Notes: generated by a model not told the origin, from the letters alone. 64,000 nucleotides of DNA from Moraxella nasibovis (GCF_029581575.1 NZ_CP089975.1:248001-312000), one strand, 5' to 3'; numbered from the stretch's first letter, positions 39,190-49,715 are shown. Translations and numbers: made by a program.

Positions 39190-39555
39190 CTAGCCTTGTT
39201 CATTCAGCGTCATGATTGAAAATCAATCAAGCGCTTGGATACCATTCAGATTGTACGATGATAAGAAAGCTACTTGGGTTTAATCTACGAGACAGCATCA
39301 AAGTACTCAGGTTGGGTAGAAACTACCAAGTAACTTAGGGTGATGGTATAATCTACCATGCCATCACCAAGATAGCTAGTCTTGGTGGTGAGATACAAGG
39401 TTGGGTTGCGCAAGGTGAAACCCAAAAAATTCAATGTCTTGCACATAAAATGGCAGGTTTTGCCCACCCCACATGACCACGACATCACATCATTGGTGAT
39501 AACTTTCATTCGGTTGGTTTTGTTTTGCAATTAAGTTAAAACTAAGGAATTTACC
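39190..39555. other. 366-bp gap between IS110 transposase and gor
   Basis: Mostly the non-coding end of the IS110 element, with three consecutive hairpins (39312-39330, 39343-39359, 39365-39387) consistent with a guide RNA on the minus strand. The last ~20 bp before 39556 hold the gor ribosome-binding site (AAGGAAT). An 81-codon minus-strand frame (39285-39530) crosses the hairpins and is not considered a gene. Confidence 0.7.
39300..39420 (-). ncRNA. Candidate IS110 bridge/seek RNA region
   Basis: Located upstream of the transposase start, where IS110-group elements encode the bridge RNA. Three adjacent stem-loops are visible: CACCAAGA/TCTTGGTG with a 7-base loop (39365-39387), ATGGTA/TACCAT with a 5-base loop (39343-39359), and GGTAG/CTACC extended by an outer pair (39312-39330). 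TACTTGG near 39270 can also pair with CCAAGTA near 39326. The boundaries and loop guides are not determined. Confidence 0.5.
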
Positions 39556-40920
39556 ATGGCCAAACACTTTGATTACATCACCATCGGCGGTGGTTCAGGC
39601 GGTATCGCATCGGCAAACCGTGCCGCCATGTACGGCAAAAAAGTCGCCGTCATTGAAGCCAAGCAAGTGGGCGGCACTTGTGTCAATGTCGGCTGTGTGC
39701 CAAAAAAAGTGCTGTGGTATGGGGCGAACATGGCGACCGCCATTCATCATTATGCCCCTGATTATGGCTATGAGCTTGATGTGAAGGCGTTTGATTTTGC
39801 CAAACTGGTGGAAAATCGCCAAGCCTACATCGGACGCATTCATCAATCTTATAAAAACACCTTTGAAAAAAATGGCGTCACGCTCATCAACGGCTTTGCC
39901 AAATTTTTGGATAAAAATTCGGTGGAAGTGAGCTATGAAAATGGTGATAAAGAAACCATTACCGCCGACCACATTCTCATCGCCACAGGCGGTCGCCCAC
40001 AGCGTCCGAGCATTGAAGGGGCGGAGCTTGGCATTGATTCGGACGGATTTTTTGAGCTGACCAAATTACCAAAATCGGTCGTCATCATCGGCGGGGGGTA
40101 TATTGGTGTTGAGATTGCAGGCGTGATGAACGCCTTTGGGGTCGAGACGCATTTGTGCGCACGAAGCGGTATTTTAAAGAGTTTTGATAAAGACATTGTC
40201 GAGACGCTCGCTGATGTCATGGTTAATGATGGCGTGCATTTTCATAAAGGCGTAAATCCCACCAAGATTGAAAAAGTGGGCAATGGCTTGACGGTGCATT
40301 TGGATAATGGCGAGACTTTGAGTGTGGAGTGCTTGATTTGGGCGACAGGGCGAGTGCCAGCGACTGATGTCATTAACCTAGACAAGGCAGGCGTGGCGAC
40401 CAACAGCAAAGGGCAAATCATCGTTGATAAATTCCAAAACACCAATGTGGCAGGCATTTATGCGGTGGGCGACATCATTGAAAACGGTATTGAGCTGACC
40501 CCTGTGGCGGTGGCGGCAGGTCGCAGGCTCTCTGAGCGCCTGTTTAATGGCAAGACGGACGAGCATTTGGATTATAGTAATGTCGCTACGGTGGTGTTCA
40601 GTCATCCGCCGATTGGCACGGTGGGACTGACCGAGCAAGAGGCGACTGACGAATATGGAGCGGAGGCGGTTAAAGTTTATAAATCCAACTTTACGCCGAT
40701 GTATTCGGCAATCACCGCTCATCGTGAGCCATGTCGCATGAAACTTGTCTGCGTGGGCGATGACGAAAAAGTCGTGGGTCTGCATGGTGTGGGCTTTGGG
40801 GTTGATGAGATGATTCAGGGCTTTGCGGTGGCGATAAAAATGGGGGCGACAAAGCGTGATTTTGATAATACCGTTGCCATTCACCCAACAGGCTCTGAAG
40901 AGTTTGTTACGATGAGATAA
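39556..40920 (+). CDS. gor: Glutathione reductase
   Basis: NADPH-dependent reduction of glutathione disulfide. It has 454 residues (E. coli 450). FAD-binding [10 protein letters not shown], the redox disulfide Cys42/Cys47 in [13 protein letters not shown], the NADPH-binding [11 protein letters not shown], and the C-terminal proton-donor HPTGSEEF identify it. The spacing of the redox site and absence of a lipoamide-type C-terminus favour glutathione reductase over dihydrolipoamide dehydrogenase. The IS110 element lies directly upstream and may have displaced or replaced its promoter. Confidence 0.93.
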   Translation: MAKHFDYITIGGGSGGIASANRAAMYGKKVAVIEAKQVGGTCVNVGCVPKKVLWYGANMATAIHHYAPDYGYELDVKAFDFAKLVENRQAYIGRIHQSYKNTFEKNGVTLINGFAKFLDKNSVEVSYENGDKETITADHILIATGGRPQRPSIEGAELGIDSDGFFELTKLPKSVVIIGGGYIGVEIAGVMNAFGVETHLCARSGILKSFDKDIVETLADVMVNDGVHFHKGVNPTKIEKVGNGLTVHLDNGETLSVECLIWATGRVPATDVINLDKAGVATNSKGQIIVDKFQNTNVAGIYAVGDIIENGIELTPVAVAAGRRLSERLFNGKTDEHLDYSNVATVVFSHPPIGTVGLTEQEATDEYGAEAVKVYKSNFTPMYSAITAHREPCRMKLVCVGDDEKVVGLHGVGFGVDEMIQGFAVAIKMGATKRDFDNTVAIHPTGSEEFVTMR

Positions 40921-40977
40921 TTTTTATAATAGGAATAATTTTAAAAGATTATTCCTATTTTAATAAGGAAAAATACA

Positions 40978-41601
40978 ATGTTTAATCAAATTAAAAGTCG
41001 TTTATTGGCAAAAATAACGGTATTTATGTTTGCAAGTTTATATGGCTGTATTTCATTTGCTAATCCAGCTTATAAAGTAATGGGCTATGGCGATGGGAGC
41101 GACCACGAAATACAAATTAAAGCCGAACAAGGCGATAAAGATGCCCAAGCCTTTTTATGCGACATAACTCATCAAATGCAAAAACATCACGATATGAGTG
41201 AAGCCAGAATTTATTGGTGTGAAAAATCTGCTGAACAAGGCATTGCTAAATCTCAATATTTAATGGGTGAATTTTATCATCAAGGCAATGGCGTGGAGCG
41301 AGATTTTGAAAAGTCTCGTTATTGGCTTGAACAATCCGCCAATCAAGGTTATGATTATGCTCAACTTAATTTGGGTGTTATTTATTATCAAGGTGATGGT
41401 GTACCTGTGGATTATGAAAAAGCAGTATATTGGTATCAAAAATCTGCCGAACAAAATAACCCAACCGCTCAATTATATTTAGGTAATCGTTATTTAAAGG
41501 GGCAAGGTGTTACTCAAAGTGACAAACAGGGAAAATACTGGTATCAAAAAGCGTGTGAAAACAAATCAGAAACTGCTTGCAATTATTTAAAACATTTTTA
41601 A
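40978..41601 (+). CDS. Sel1-repeat (tetratricopeptide-like) protein, exported
   Basis: 207 residues. A hydrophobic N-terminus (about 10-30, LLAKITVFMFASLYGCISFA) looks like a signal peptide, with a Cys at about 25 that is not in a clean lipobox. Four or more Sel1-like repeats follow (ARIYWCEKSAEQGIAKSQYLMGEFYHQ, then YWLEQSANQGYDYAQLNLG and similar). Pairs of Cys occur near residues 60 and 80 and at the C-terminus. Such proteins usually mediate protein-protein contacts in the periplasm; the partner is unknown. It looks A+T-richer than gor. Confidence 0.8.
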   Translation: MFNQIKSRLLAKITVFMFASLYGCISFANPAYKVMGYGDGSDHEIQIKAEQGDKDAQAFLCDITHQMQKHHDMSEARIYWCEKSAEQGIAKSQYLMGEFYHQGNGVERDFEKSRYWLEQSANQGYDYAQLNLGVIYYQGDGVPVDYEKAVYWYQKSAEQNNPTAQLYLGNRYLKGQGVTQSDKQGKYWYQKACENKSETACNYLKHF

Positions 41602-41726
41602 TTATTTATCAAAAAATAATTGTTTAGTGCTAATGATATTGTATTGAAAATTTTAATAGCAAAGGGTGCGTAAAAGGGTGTGTAATACGCACCTTGTGGT
41701 GAACATGGTCGTGAGTGAGGGCAATT

Positions 41727-42518
41727 TTAAATCACTCCAAGCATCTGCAAGCCCCTGAATATCCCATCATCTTTATGGCTAGGACAAACATAATCCGCCA
41801 CCGCTTTTAGGTCATCGTGAGCATTGCCCATCGCCACGCCAAAGCCCACCGATGAGAGCATTTCAATGTCATTTAGCCCATCGCCAAACGCCCATGCGTC
41901 CGCCATCGTCAAGCCCAATTTGTCCAGCACCGCACGAATGCCACGAGCTTTTGAGCCGTCTTTGTCCAAAATATCCACGCCAGAGATGTGCCAGCGAACG
42001 GTTTTTAGGTTTTCGCCAAGCTCCAAATTGGCGGTTTTGTTGTTTTCATAAAACGCCAAAATCTGGTACACAGGCGTATTCATGTCAAATTCATCAGCAA
42101 TGCGATAAGGAATGTGCAGGCTGTTTAGGGCGTGCGTCATCGGTGGTGTTTCATGAAAGCCGATGATTTCGTCTCGGGTCATGTAGCCATAAGCGATGTT
42201 TTCTTTGGTGAGATAATCAGTGGTGTGGCGAATTTGGGCAGGCGTGAGCGGAAAATCCACCAAAGGCGAGCCACGGTATTCGTTGTATTGTCCGTTGATG
42301 GTAACAAAAACATCAATACCAACTTCTGCCACAAGCTCACGCACGCACGGCGGAAACACACAAATGCCACGACCTGTGGCGATGGCAACGATGATGCCTT
42401 TGGCTTTGAGTTGGTGTAGGGCGAGCTTGGTGCTGTCTGGGATGCGATTTTCAAATTTGATGTACAGCGTGTCGTCAATGTCAAAAAAGATGATTTTAGG
42501 TAGGGTGGGCGTGGTCAT
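41727..42518 (-). CDS. Cof-type HAD-superfamily phosphatase
   Basis: 263 residues from the ATG at 42518 (MTTPTLPKIIFFDIDDT); an ATG at 42530 adds four residues, and the much longer open frame has no support. The motifs are DIDDTLY (nucleophile Asp), AIATGRG (Thr), a Lys in the DGSKARGIR region, and GDGLNDIEML. A C2-type cap lies between motifs I and III. Substrates of Cof-like enzymes are sugar phosphates or cofactor phosphates; the one here cannot be told. It is divergent from pepD. Confidence 0.87.
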   Translation of the reverse strand: MTTPTLPKIIFFDIDDTLYIKFENRIPDSTKLALHQLKAKGIIVAIATGRGICVFPPCVRELVAEVGIDVFVTINGQYNEYRGSPLVDFPLTPAQIRHTTDYLTKENIAYGYMTRDEIIGFHETPPMTHALNSLHIPYRIADEFDMNTPVYQILAFYENNKTANLELGENLKTVRWHISGVDILDKDGSKARGIRAVLDKLGLTMADAWAFGDGLNDIEMLSSVGFGVAMGNAHDDLKAVADYVCPSHKDDGIFRGLQMLGVI

Positions 42519-42659
42519 GACAAGTCTCATAAAAGCGATGTGTGATTGTATCACAAAAATTTTGGCATTTGGGCGGCTTTGCGGACTTGGACAATGAGAT
42601 TTGTGCTTAAATGTGATAAAATGGCTCATCACAGCCTGAGAACGAAATGGAGAATTAAG

Positions 42660-44168
42660 ATGAATAATGAAAGCGCTTATCAGAATAATCTGACCGTTGT
42701 ACAGCATTGTAGGCCAAGCCTGTTGTGGCGATGGTTTGCCAAGATTGCCAGTACGCCACACCCCAGCCATCATGAAGAGACTTTGGCGACTGACATTGTG
42801 GCGTGGGCGGTGGGGCAAGGCCTGTCCGCTCGCCGTGATGCGGTGGGTAATGTCATCATCAAAAAGCCTGCCACCAAAGGCATGGAGAGTCGTGAGCCGA
42901 TTGCTTTGCAGGCGCATTTGGACATGGTACCGCAGGCAAATGCCGAGACGGTGCATGATTTTGCGACAGATCCGCTTGTTTTGCGTTTAAATCCTAACGA
43001 TAGCGACTGGCTGATGGCGACTGGCACGACTTTGGGGGCGGATAATGGCATTGGCATGGCAAGCTGTCTTGCGGTGTTAGAATCTGAGGATTTGGCGCAC
43101 CCAGAGCTTGAAGTGCTACTGACCATGACCGAAGAGACGGGCATGGTGGGGGTGTTTGGCTTGCAGGCAGGCGAGCTGACTTCTCGGCTGATGATCAACA
43201 CCGACACCGAAGAGATTGGCGAGGTGTATGTCGGCTGTGCAGGCGGTATTGATGCCAATGTGTACTTGCCTTGTCAGATGTCCAAGACAGCCTTTGATGG
43301 CGGCTTGACTTTGACCGTCAAGGGTTTAAAAGGCGGTCATTCTGGCTTGGACATTCATAAAAATCGTGGCAATGCCATCAAAATCCTTGCACGCATTTTG
43401 ACGCATATTTTACCCAAATTTCAAGGCAAATTTGCCATCGTCGATTTGACGGCAGGCACTTTACGAAATGCCATTCCCAGAGAGGCGGTCGTGGCTTTGG
43501 CGTGCGATGTGGCGGTGCAAGATGAGCTTGCGACTGCACTGCAATCTGCCTTTGACATCGTGCAGCAGGAAATCAATAAAGCCGAGCCAAAACTGCACTG
43601 CATCATCACGCCCGCCACCAAAGCCGAACACGCATTGAGCGATGGCGATACTGTGCGCATCATTCATCTGTTAAATGCCTTGCCAAGTGGTGTGGTGCGT
43701 TACAGCGATGTGGCGGCAGATACGGTTGAGACTTCGCTGTCTTTTGGTGTGGTGACTTTAAAAGAGGATGGCTTGCATGCCAATCTATTGATTCGCTCGC
43801 TGGTGGAGTCTGGCAAAGAGGCGGTGTGTGAGCAGATTGACAGCCTAGCGGCATTGTCAGGGGCGAGAGCAGAATTTACAGGCAGCTATGTGGGCTGGAA
43901 TCCTGATGAAAATTCTATAATCACGCCTTTGACTCGTCAATTATACGCCCAAGTTTTGGGGCATGAGCCTGCCATCAAAGTCATTCATGCAGGTCTAGAA
44001 TGCGGTCTGATCAAGCAAAGCCACCCAGACATGGACATCGTCTCCATCGGCCCTACCATCAAAAATGCCCACTCACCTGATGAGATGGTGCATATTGGCA
44101 GTGTGGAGACTTACTGGCAAGTATTGACACAGATTTTGGCAAATGCGCCAGTAAAGACACCAAGCTGA
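42660..44168 (+). CDS. pepD: Aminoacyl-histidine dipeptidase (Xaa-His dipeptidase)
   Basis: 502 residues from the ATG at 42660 preceded by GGAGAATTAAG. M20-family metallopeptidase: LQAHLDMVPQ (zinc His/Asp), TTLGADNGIGMA (bridging Asp), TMTEETGMVG (catalytic Glu and zinc Glu), and the late VIHAGLECGLIKQ. It cleaves Xaa-His dipeptides such as carnosine. Its stop overlaps the next gene's ATG (TGATG). Confidence 0.93.
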   Translation: MNNESAYQNNLTVVQHCRPSLLWRWFAKIASTPHPSHHEETLATDIVAWAVGQGLSARRDAVGNVIIKKPATKGMESREPIALQAHLDMVPQANAETVHDFATDPLVLRLNPNDSDWLMATGTTLGADNGIGMASCLAVLESEDLAHPELEVLLTMTEETGMVGVFGLQAGELTSRLMINTDTEEIGEVYVGCAGGIDANVYLPCQMSKTAFDGGLTLTVKGLKGGHSGLDIHKNRGNAIKILARILTHILPKFQGKFAIVDLTAGTLRNAIPREAVVALACDVAVQDELATALQSAFDIVQQEINKAEPKLHCIITPATKAEHALSDGDTVRIIHLLNALPSGVVRYSDVAADTVETSLSFGVVTLKEDGLHANLLIRSLVESGKEAVCEQIDSLAALSGARAEFTGSYVGWNPDENSIITPLTRQLYAQVLGHEPAIKVIHAGLECGLIKQSHPDMDIVSIGPTIKNAHSPDEMVHIGSVETYWQVLTQILANAPVKTPS

Positions 44169-44647
44169 TGGTAATGCAGGACGACCGCTTGGATGCGCTG
44201 CGTGAGCGTTTTTGGGAAAAATATCCGCTAAATCAGCTTAATGACACAGAATGGGAAGCGCTTTGTGATGGCTGTGGCGTGTGCTGTTTGGTGAAATTCT
44301 TGGACGATGACGATCCAAAATTTACCGAATACACCGATGTGGCGTGCAAACTTTTGGACTGTGCCACAGGACATTGTTCAAACTATACCAATCGCAAGCA
44401 ATATGTGCCAGACTGCATTCGTCTGACGGCGGATATGGTGGCGGACATGATGTGGTTGCCACGCCACTGTGCCTATAAACGCCTACATTTGGGGCAAGGT
44501 TTGCCACATTGGCATTATTTGCTTGCAGGGCAAAATCGGCACGATGCACAGATGGCAAAAGTAGGCGTGCGTGGTCGCTGTGTGTCTGAGAGCGGTTTTG
44601 ATGACGATGACATTGAAGAGCGAATCATTCGTTGGGTGAAGATTTGA
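44168..44647 (+). CDS. YcgN-family cysteine-cluster protein (UPF0260)
   Basis: 159 residues. The Cys pattern LCDGCGVCCLVKF, CKLLDCATGHCSNY, and PDCIRLT matches the UPF0260/YcgN zinc- or iron-binding cluster family of unknown biochemical role. Its ATG overlaps the pepD stop by one base, indicating translational coupling. Confidence 0.88.
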   Translation: MVMQDDRLDALRERFWEKYPLNQLNDTEWEALCDGCGVCCLVKFLDDDDPKFTEYTDVACKLLDCATGHCSNYTNRKQYVPDCIRLTADMVADMMWLPRHCAYKRLHLGQGLPHWHYLLAGQNRHDAQMAKVGVRGRCVSESGFDDDDIEERIIRWVKI

Positions 44648-44760
44648 TGCTTTGGGGAATTTTGGCAAAATAACGCTTGAATAATCTGCACAAATCCGCT
44701 AAATTAAACCAATATTTTCAAAATTTTTATCAACACAAGTCAATACTGAGGATTTTTGTG

Positions 44761-45636
44761 ATGTCTGATGACAGTTCGTCGGGGAGTTGGAGGCGAGGTC
44801 TAAAACGCTGGCTTTCTACCGCCCCTGAAACACGAGATGATTTGTTAAAATTGGTGCAAGAATCTCGCCAATTTTTAGAGCCTGACACGGTGGATATGCT
44901 CGAAGGCGTGCTGGATTTGCCTGCCACGCAGGTGCGTGAGATCATGACACCACGCCCACAGCTTGCCGCCATCAGCAGTGATGATGGTATTGCGGACATT
45001 TTGTCCGTACTGCTAGAAACGGAGCATTCTCGTTATCCTGTGTTTGACAGTCATGATGACAATGCCATCATCGGTATTTTGCTTGCCAAAGATTTGATTC
45101 CGATTTTTGCTAAGCATGCAGAGGGTGTGGATGCGCCATTTGTCCTAAAAGACATCGTCCGAAAACCGCTGTACATCAATGAATCTGCACGCTCGGACAC
45201 GCTGCTAAGGCTGCTACAAAAAGCCCAAGTGCATATGGCGGTGGTATTGGACGAATTTGGTTCGGTGTCTGGCATTGTGACGATGGAAGATTTGCTTGAA
45301 GAGATCGTCGGTGACATCGTCGATGAGCATGACGACATCGATGAAGATAGCACCATCAATCACATCATCGCTCACCCCAATAAAGACGGTGTGTGGCTCA
45401 TTCAAGCGGCGACGCTCATCAGTGACTGCAACGAGACCATCGGCTCTGAGTTTGATGACGCAGATGTCGATACGATGGGCGGGCTGGTCATGCAGGCGTT
45501 GGGTGCGGTCAGTCACTTGGAGGGTGAGACGGTGCAGATTGGCGACTGGCACATCACGGTGGTGGATGTGGAAGGGCGGTTCATTCGCTTGCTGGAAGTG
45601 GCGTATCGTCCAGAAGTTCACAGCAGTGACGCCTGA
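44761..45636 (+). CDS. corC: CorC/HlyC-family CBS-domain protein
   Basis: 291 residues from MSDDSSSGSWRRGL at 44761; an upstream ATG at 44677 lacks support. The two CBS domains are seen in VREIMTPRPQLAAI and IVRKPLYINESA with HMAVVLDEFGSVSGIVTMEDL; the C-terminal CorC_HlyC domain follows (about 205-285). It is similar to E. coli YbeX/CorC, linked to Mg2+/Co2+ handling and, in recent work, ribosome assembly. It is cytosolic, without the DUF21 membrane domain. Confidence 0.88.
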   Translation: MSDDSSSGSWRRGLKRWLSTAPETRDDLLKLVQESRQFLEPDTVDMLEGVLDLPATQVREIMTPRPQLAAISSDDGIADILSVLLETEHSRYPVFDSHDDNAIIGILLAKDLIPIFAKHAEGVDAPFVLKDIVRKPLYINESARSDTLLRLLQKAQVHMAVVLDEFGSVSGIVTMEDLLEEIVGDIVDEHDDIDEDSTINHIIAHPNKDGVWLIQAATLISDCNETIGSEFDDADVDTMGGLVMQALGAVSHLEGETVQIGDWHITVVDVEGRFIRLLEVAYRPEVHSSDA

Positions 45637-45701
45637 TGCTTATGAATGACAAAGGCGTTTTGCTATTGTCAATTCTCAAGTCTAAATTTTGATGAGATGA
45701 A

Positions 45702-45727
45702 GGGCTGATGTCGATCAGCCCTTTTTT
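45702..45727 (+). terminator. Terminator after corC-like gene
   Basis: GGGCTGAT-GTCG-ATCAGCCC is a perfect 8-bp hairpin followed by six T residues, in the corC/thiD convergent gap. Confidence 0.92.
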
Positions 45728-45731
45728 ATAT

Positions 45732-46826
<1,095 letters not shown>

Positions 46827-46867
46827 TTATTTTTAAAGAAAATTTTAAAAATAAATAAAAAAAGTGC

Positions 46868-46895
46868 TTGACATACTGAAATTTTCTAGTATAAT
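46868..46895 (+). promoter_or_regulatory. Consensus promoter of tRNA-Arg
   Basis: TTGACA at 46868 and TATAAT at 46890-46895 are both perfect consensus boxes with a 16-bp spacer, 50 bp before tRNA-Arg. Confidence 0.88.
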
Positions 46896-46945
46896 AGCCC
46901 ACCATCAAGACAGCAGCAAGCATCGCTAAAAACTTGATAAAATCC

Positions 46946-47022
46946 GCACCCGTAGCTCAGTTGGATAGAGCACTTGGCTACGAACTAAGGGGTCGGGAGT
47001 TCGAATCTCTCCGGGTGCGCCA
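46946..47022 (+). tRNA. tRNA-Arg (anticodon ACG)
   Basis: A 77-nt tRNA with acceptor GCACCCG/CGGGTGC, anticodon loop CTACGAA and encoded CCA; A34 would be edited to inosine. Confidence 0.97.
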
Positions 47023-47228
47023 TATTTCAAAAAGTCATCAAAATCCAAGCGGTTTTGATGATTTTTTTTATTTAAAATTTACCGTTCACTCTAAGTTTGA
47101 TTTTCAACACCATTGCCAAAACGATTTTTGAGATGATGGCGAATTTTCAGCGATTTCATGCCAAATTTGCCATTTCATGCTAAAATAGGTCAAATTTTTA
47201 GCCAATACCAACCACAATCAAATCAACC

Positions 47229-47876
47229 ATGACCAAATCAATCATGACCAAATCTGCCAAACACCGCCCAGCACCACGCCCGTCTAAGGCTACCGTCAGT
47301 GATGATACCATCGTCATCGCCAGTCCCATCACTCGCTTGATGACCATGCTGTATGATGGCATGCTGATTTTGGCGATGTTGTTTTTGATGGGAGCGGTAT
47401 TGTCGGTCGTGGGGACGCTGATGTTTATCGATGTGGGGACGGATGTGGCGGACGCCAAAGAGCTGCCTGCATGGTATCAAAATGGCGTGATGACCCCTGC
47501 CTTTGTGCTGACTTTGGTGGGTTTTTATGGCGTGTTTTGGCGAAAGTCTGGGCAGACTTTGGGTATGCAGACTTGGCGGCTTAAGACGGTGACGAGCACG
47601 GGGCATCTTTTGACATGGGGCGATAGCTTTAAGCGCATCATCAGTGCGTGTCTGTTGCCACTTTTGTGTGCATTGGTGGGGGCGTTTGTGAATGGCTCAC
47701 GCTTGGCGGTGCTGATGAGTGCGTTTTTTGGGTTGGTGTTTAATTATGTGTTTTGTTGGTTCAATCGTCGGGGCTTGGCGGCACATGACATTTTGTCCAA
47801 TACCATGACCTTAAAAGTGCCAAAATTTGAGCATGAAGGGATTTTTGCGTCATTAAAAAGAAGGGCGAAAAAATAA
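47229..47876 (+). CDS. RDD-family membrane protein
   Basis: 215 residues (an ATG at 47244 would shorten it by five). Hydrophobic segments lie at about 45-70, 95-110, 140-158 and 160-178. The RDD pattern is seen as ITRLMTMLYDGM (R...D) near the first membrane segment, and GQTLGMQTWRLKTV in the loop. The function of RDD proteins is mostly unknown; some are ion antiporters. A strong terminator follows. Confidence 0.85.
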   Translation: MTKSIMTKSAKHRPAPRPSKATVSDDTIVIASPITRLMTMLYDGMLILAMLFLMGAVLSVVGTLMFIDVGTDVADAKELPAWYQNGVMTPAFVLTLVGFYGVFWRKSGQTLGMQTWRLKTVTSTGHLLTWGDSFKRIISACLLPLLCALVGAFVNGSRLAVLMSAFFGLVFNYVFCWFNRRGLAAHDILSNTMTLKVPKFEHEGIFASLKRRAKK

Positions 47877-47894
47877 CCTGATGGCAAGATGATA

Positions 47895-47928
47895 AAAAGC
47901 TCATGATGTGATTCATGAGCTTTTTTTT
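47895..47928 (+). terminator. Terminator after RDD gene
   Basis: AAAGCTCATGA and TCATGAGCTTT pair around TGTGAT, followed by T residues. Confidence 0.92.
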
Positions 47929-47980
47929 GGTATTGGGTGTATGTCCATTATTTAAAAATTTACAAAATTTGCCATAATGG

Positions 47981-48006
47981 TAGGGGCGAAAAATGTTTCG
48001 CCCGTA
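47981..48006. repeat. Isolated TAGGGGC-type palindrome
   Basis: TAGGGGCGAAAAATGTTTCGCCCGTA, read as two halves, matches the units clustered at 3324-3349 and 3527-3552. It lies between the RDD and hemN genes. Confidence 0.75.
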
Positions 48007-48051
48007 CAAGACCTAAATTGTCTTAACTTACCTTAACTTAAATCGCCTAAC

Positions 48052-49452
48052 TTAAATCACTTTGGAAAATCTGCCTGCGTGTTTTTGGGTGAGATACTCG
48101 TCAAATACCATCGCCACACTACGACCCAAGATTCTCCCCTTTGGTAAAATCTCTACGCCTGTGTCGCTGATTGACACCAGTCCGTCTGCTGCCATCTCAT
48201 GAAGGCGTGCCAACTCGTTTTGAAAATAACTGTTTGCGTCAATGCCAAAGCGTTGACTGACTTCATGAAAATCAAGGCGGTCATGGCATAAAAGATTCAT
48301 AATCACATGACGGCGAATCTCATCTTTGGGGTGGGCGGTGATGTGCTTGACGGCGGGCAGTTGTTCGCTTTGAATGTGCTGTTTGTATGCGTTTAGGTCT
48401 GTGTGATTTTGTAGAATGTGGCGATTGATTTGGCTGATGGAGGATACGCCAAAACCAAGCAGATCGCACTCGCCAAGCGTTGCGTAGCCTTGAAAGTTGC
48501 GGTGTAGTTTGCCTTGTCTTTGGGCGATCGCCATGGCATCATCAGGGCGAGCAAAATGGTCAATGCCAATGTATTGATAGCCTGCGTCCGCTAGGGCGTT
48601 GATGGTATTACCAAACATGGTGAGTTTGTCAGCGGGGCTTGGCAAGTCTTCATCACGAATGCGTCTTTGGGCAGCGAATCGCTCTGGCAGATGTGCATAA
48701 TTAAAAATAGACAGGCGATCAGGACTTATGTCAATGATGCGTGCCACCGTGTCCGCCATGCTCGCCACCGTCTGATGGGGCAGTCCATAAATAAGGTCAA
48801 TATTGATGGACTCAAAACCAAGTTGCCGAGCCTTCATCATCACTTGGCGGATCAGCTGTTCTGGCTGAATGCGATTGACGGCGATTTGCACTTTTTCTGC
48901 CAAATCCTGCACGCCAAAACTTAGGCGGTTAAACCCCAGCTGTCTAAGCACATCCAGCGTATTTTCCCTAAGTTCTCTGGGGTCAATTTCTATGGAATAA
49001 TCGCCATCTTTGGCAAATTCAAACTCGCTTTGTAAAAATTGCCACAGCCTTGTCAGCTCATCATCGCTAAAAAAAGTGGGTGTGCCACCGCCCAGATGTA
49101 GCTGTTTGACCAAGCGGTCGCCTTTGATGAGTGATTTTTTGTGGCGAACTTCTTGGATAAGGTATTCAAGATAGTCGCCTGCATCGCTGTTTTTCTTGGT
49201 AATGATTTTATTGCAGCCACAGTAGTAGCACAGATGACGGCAAAATGGCACATGAAAATACAGTGAAAGGGGTGTGTTTGGGTCTTGTTCGTTTAAGATT
49301 TGTCGCTCAGCACCGTCTTTGATGGGCATAAATTCAAGGGCGGTGGGGTAGGAAGTGTAGCGTGGGGCTTGCTGGTTGTATTTTTTGATGAGTGTTTCGT
49401 CAAAGCGGACGCCACTAAAATGCAGTGGCTGATGATTGGCATAGGGATTCAT
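48052..49452 (-). CDS. hemN: Oxygen-independent coproporphyrinogen III oxidase
   Basis: Radical-SAM enzyme of anaerobic haem synthesis. It has 466 residues (E. coli 457). The cluster motif is HVPFCRHLCYYCGCN (CxxxCxxC plus the extra Cys of HemN), with GGGTPTFFSDDEL and the C-terminal HemN domain (LLGFGVSSISQI onward). The N-terminal RYTSYPTALEF segment is typical of true HemN rather than HemW. The upstream gap contains a repeated TTATTATAC element that may be regulatory. Confidence 0.95.
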   Translation of the reverse strand: MNPYANHQPLHFSGVRFDETLIKKYNQQAPRYTSYPTALEFMPIKDGAERQILNEQDPNTPLSLYFHVPFCRHLCYYCGCNKIITKKNSDAGDYLEYLIQEVRHKKSLIKGDRLVKQLHLGGGTPTFFSDDELTRLWQFLQSEFEFAKDGDYSIEIDPRELRENTLDVLRQLGFNRLSFGVQDLAEKVQIAVNRIQPEQLIRQVMMKARQLGFESINIDLIYGLPHQTVASMADTVARIIDISPDRLSIFNYAHLPERFAAQRRIRDEDLPSPADKLTMFGNTINALADAGYQYIGIDHFARPDDAMAIAQRQGKLHRNFQGYATLGECDLLGFGVSSISQINRHILQNHTDLNAYKQHIQSEQLPAVKHITAHPKDEIRRHVIMNLLCHDRLDFHEVSQRFGIDANSYFQNELARLHEMAADGLVSISDTGVEILPKGRILGRSVAMVFDEYLTQKHAGRFSKVI

Positions 49453-49715
49453 GACAAACCTTTTGATGGCTTAGTTTGGGTTATTATACTTAGGTATACT
49501 AGGGTTATTATACCTTGTTAGTGGCGATTTTATCAATGATGGGGGTGGGGGTGGGCGGCAGTTGTTTTGAGAAATCTGCCTTTTTGGTGTGAAATTTGCA
49601 AAAAAGTCTGGCATTTTTTATGATTTTTCGTTAAAGTAAGCATACAGGCTTAGTGTGATAACAAGAGTGGTCTGTGTTAGAGTGAAAATAATTTTGGAAA
49701 AATGACGAGTATCTT

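Larger units (their letters stand above)
38090..39535 (-). mobile_element. IS110-family insertion sequence (ends approximate)
   Basis: Inserted between serA and gor. It comprises an IS110-type transposase and about 350 bp of non-coding, structured sequence on the transposase's 5' side. IS110 elements lack typical terminal inverted repeats and target duplications, so the ends cannot be fixed from one copy; the coordinates given are estimates bounded by the serA terminator and the gor ribosome-binding site. The transposase frame is intact, so the element could be active. Confidence 0.7.

Noticed and set aside
38158..39245. GATACCAT occurs on both sides of the IS110 transposase (38158-38165 and 39238-39245), suggesting element ends
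   Set aside because: Only about 70 bp of non-coding sequence would remain, too little for a bridge RNA, and one shared 8-mer between two gaps of this size is expected by chance.
39285..39530. 81-codon minus-strand frame upstream of the IS110 transposase
   Set aside because: It crosses three hairpins, has no recognisable domain and lies where a guide RNA is expected.
42519..42956. Long 5' extension of the HAD phosphatase frame
   Set aside because: It runs antisense into pepD and the HAD fold begins right after 42518.
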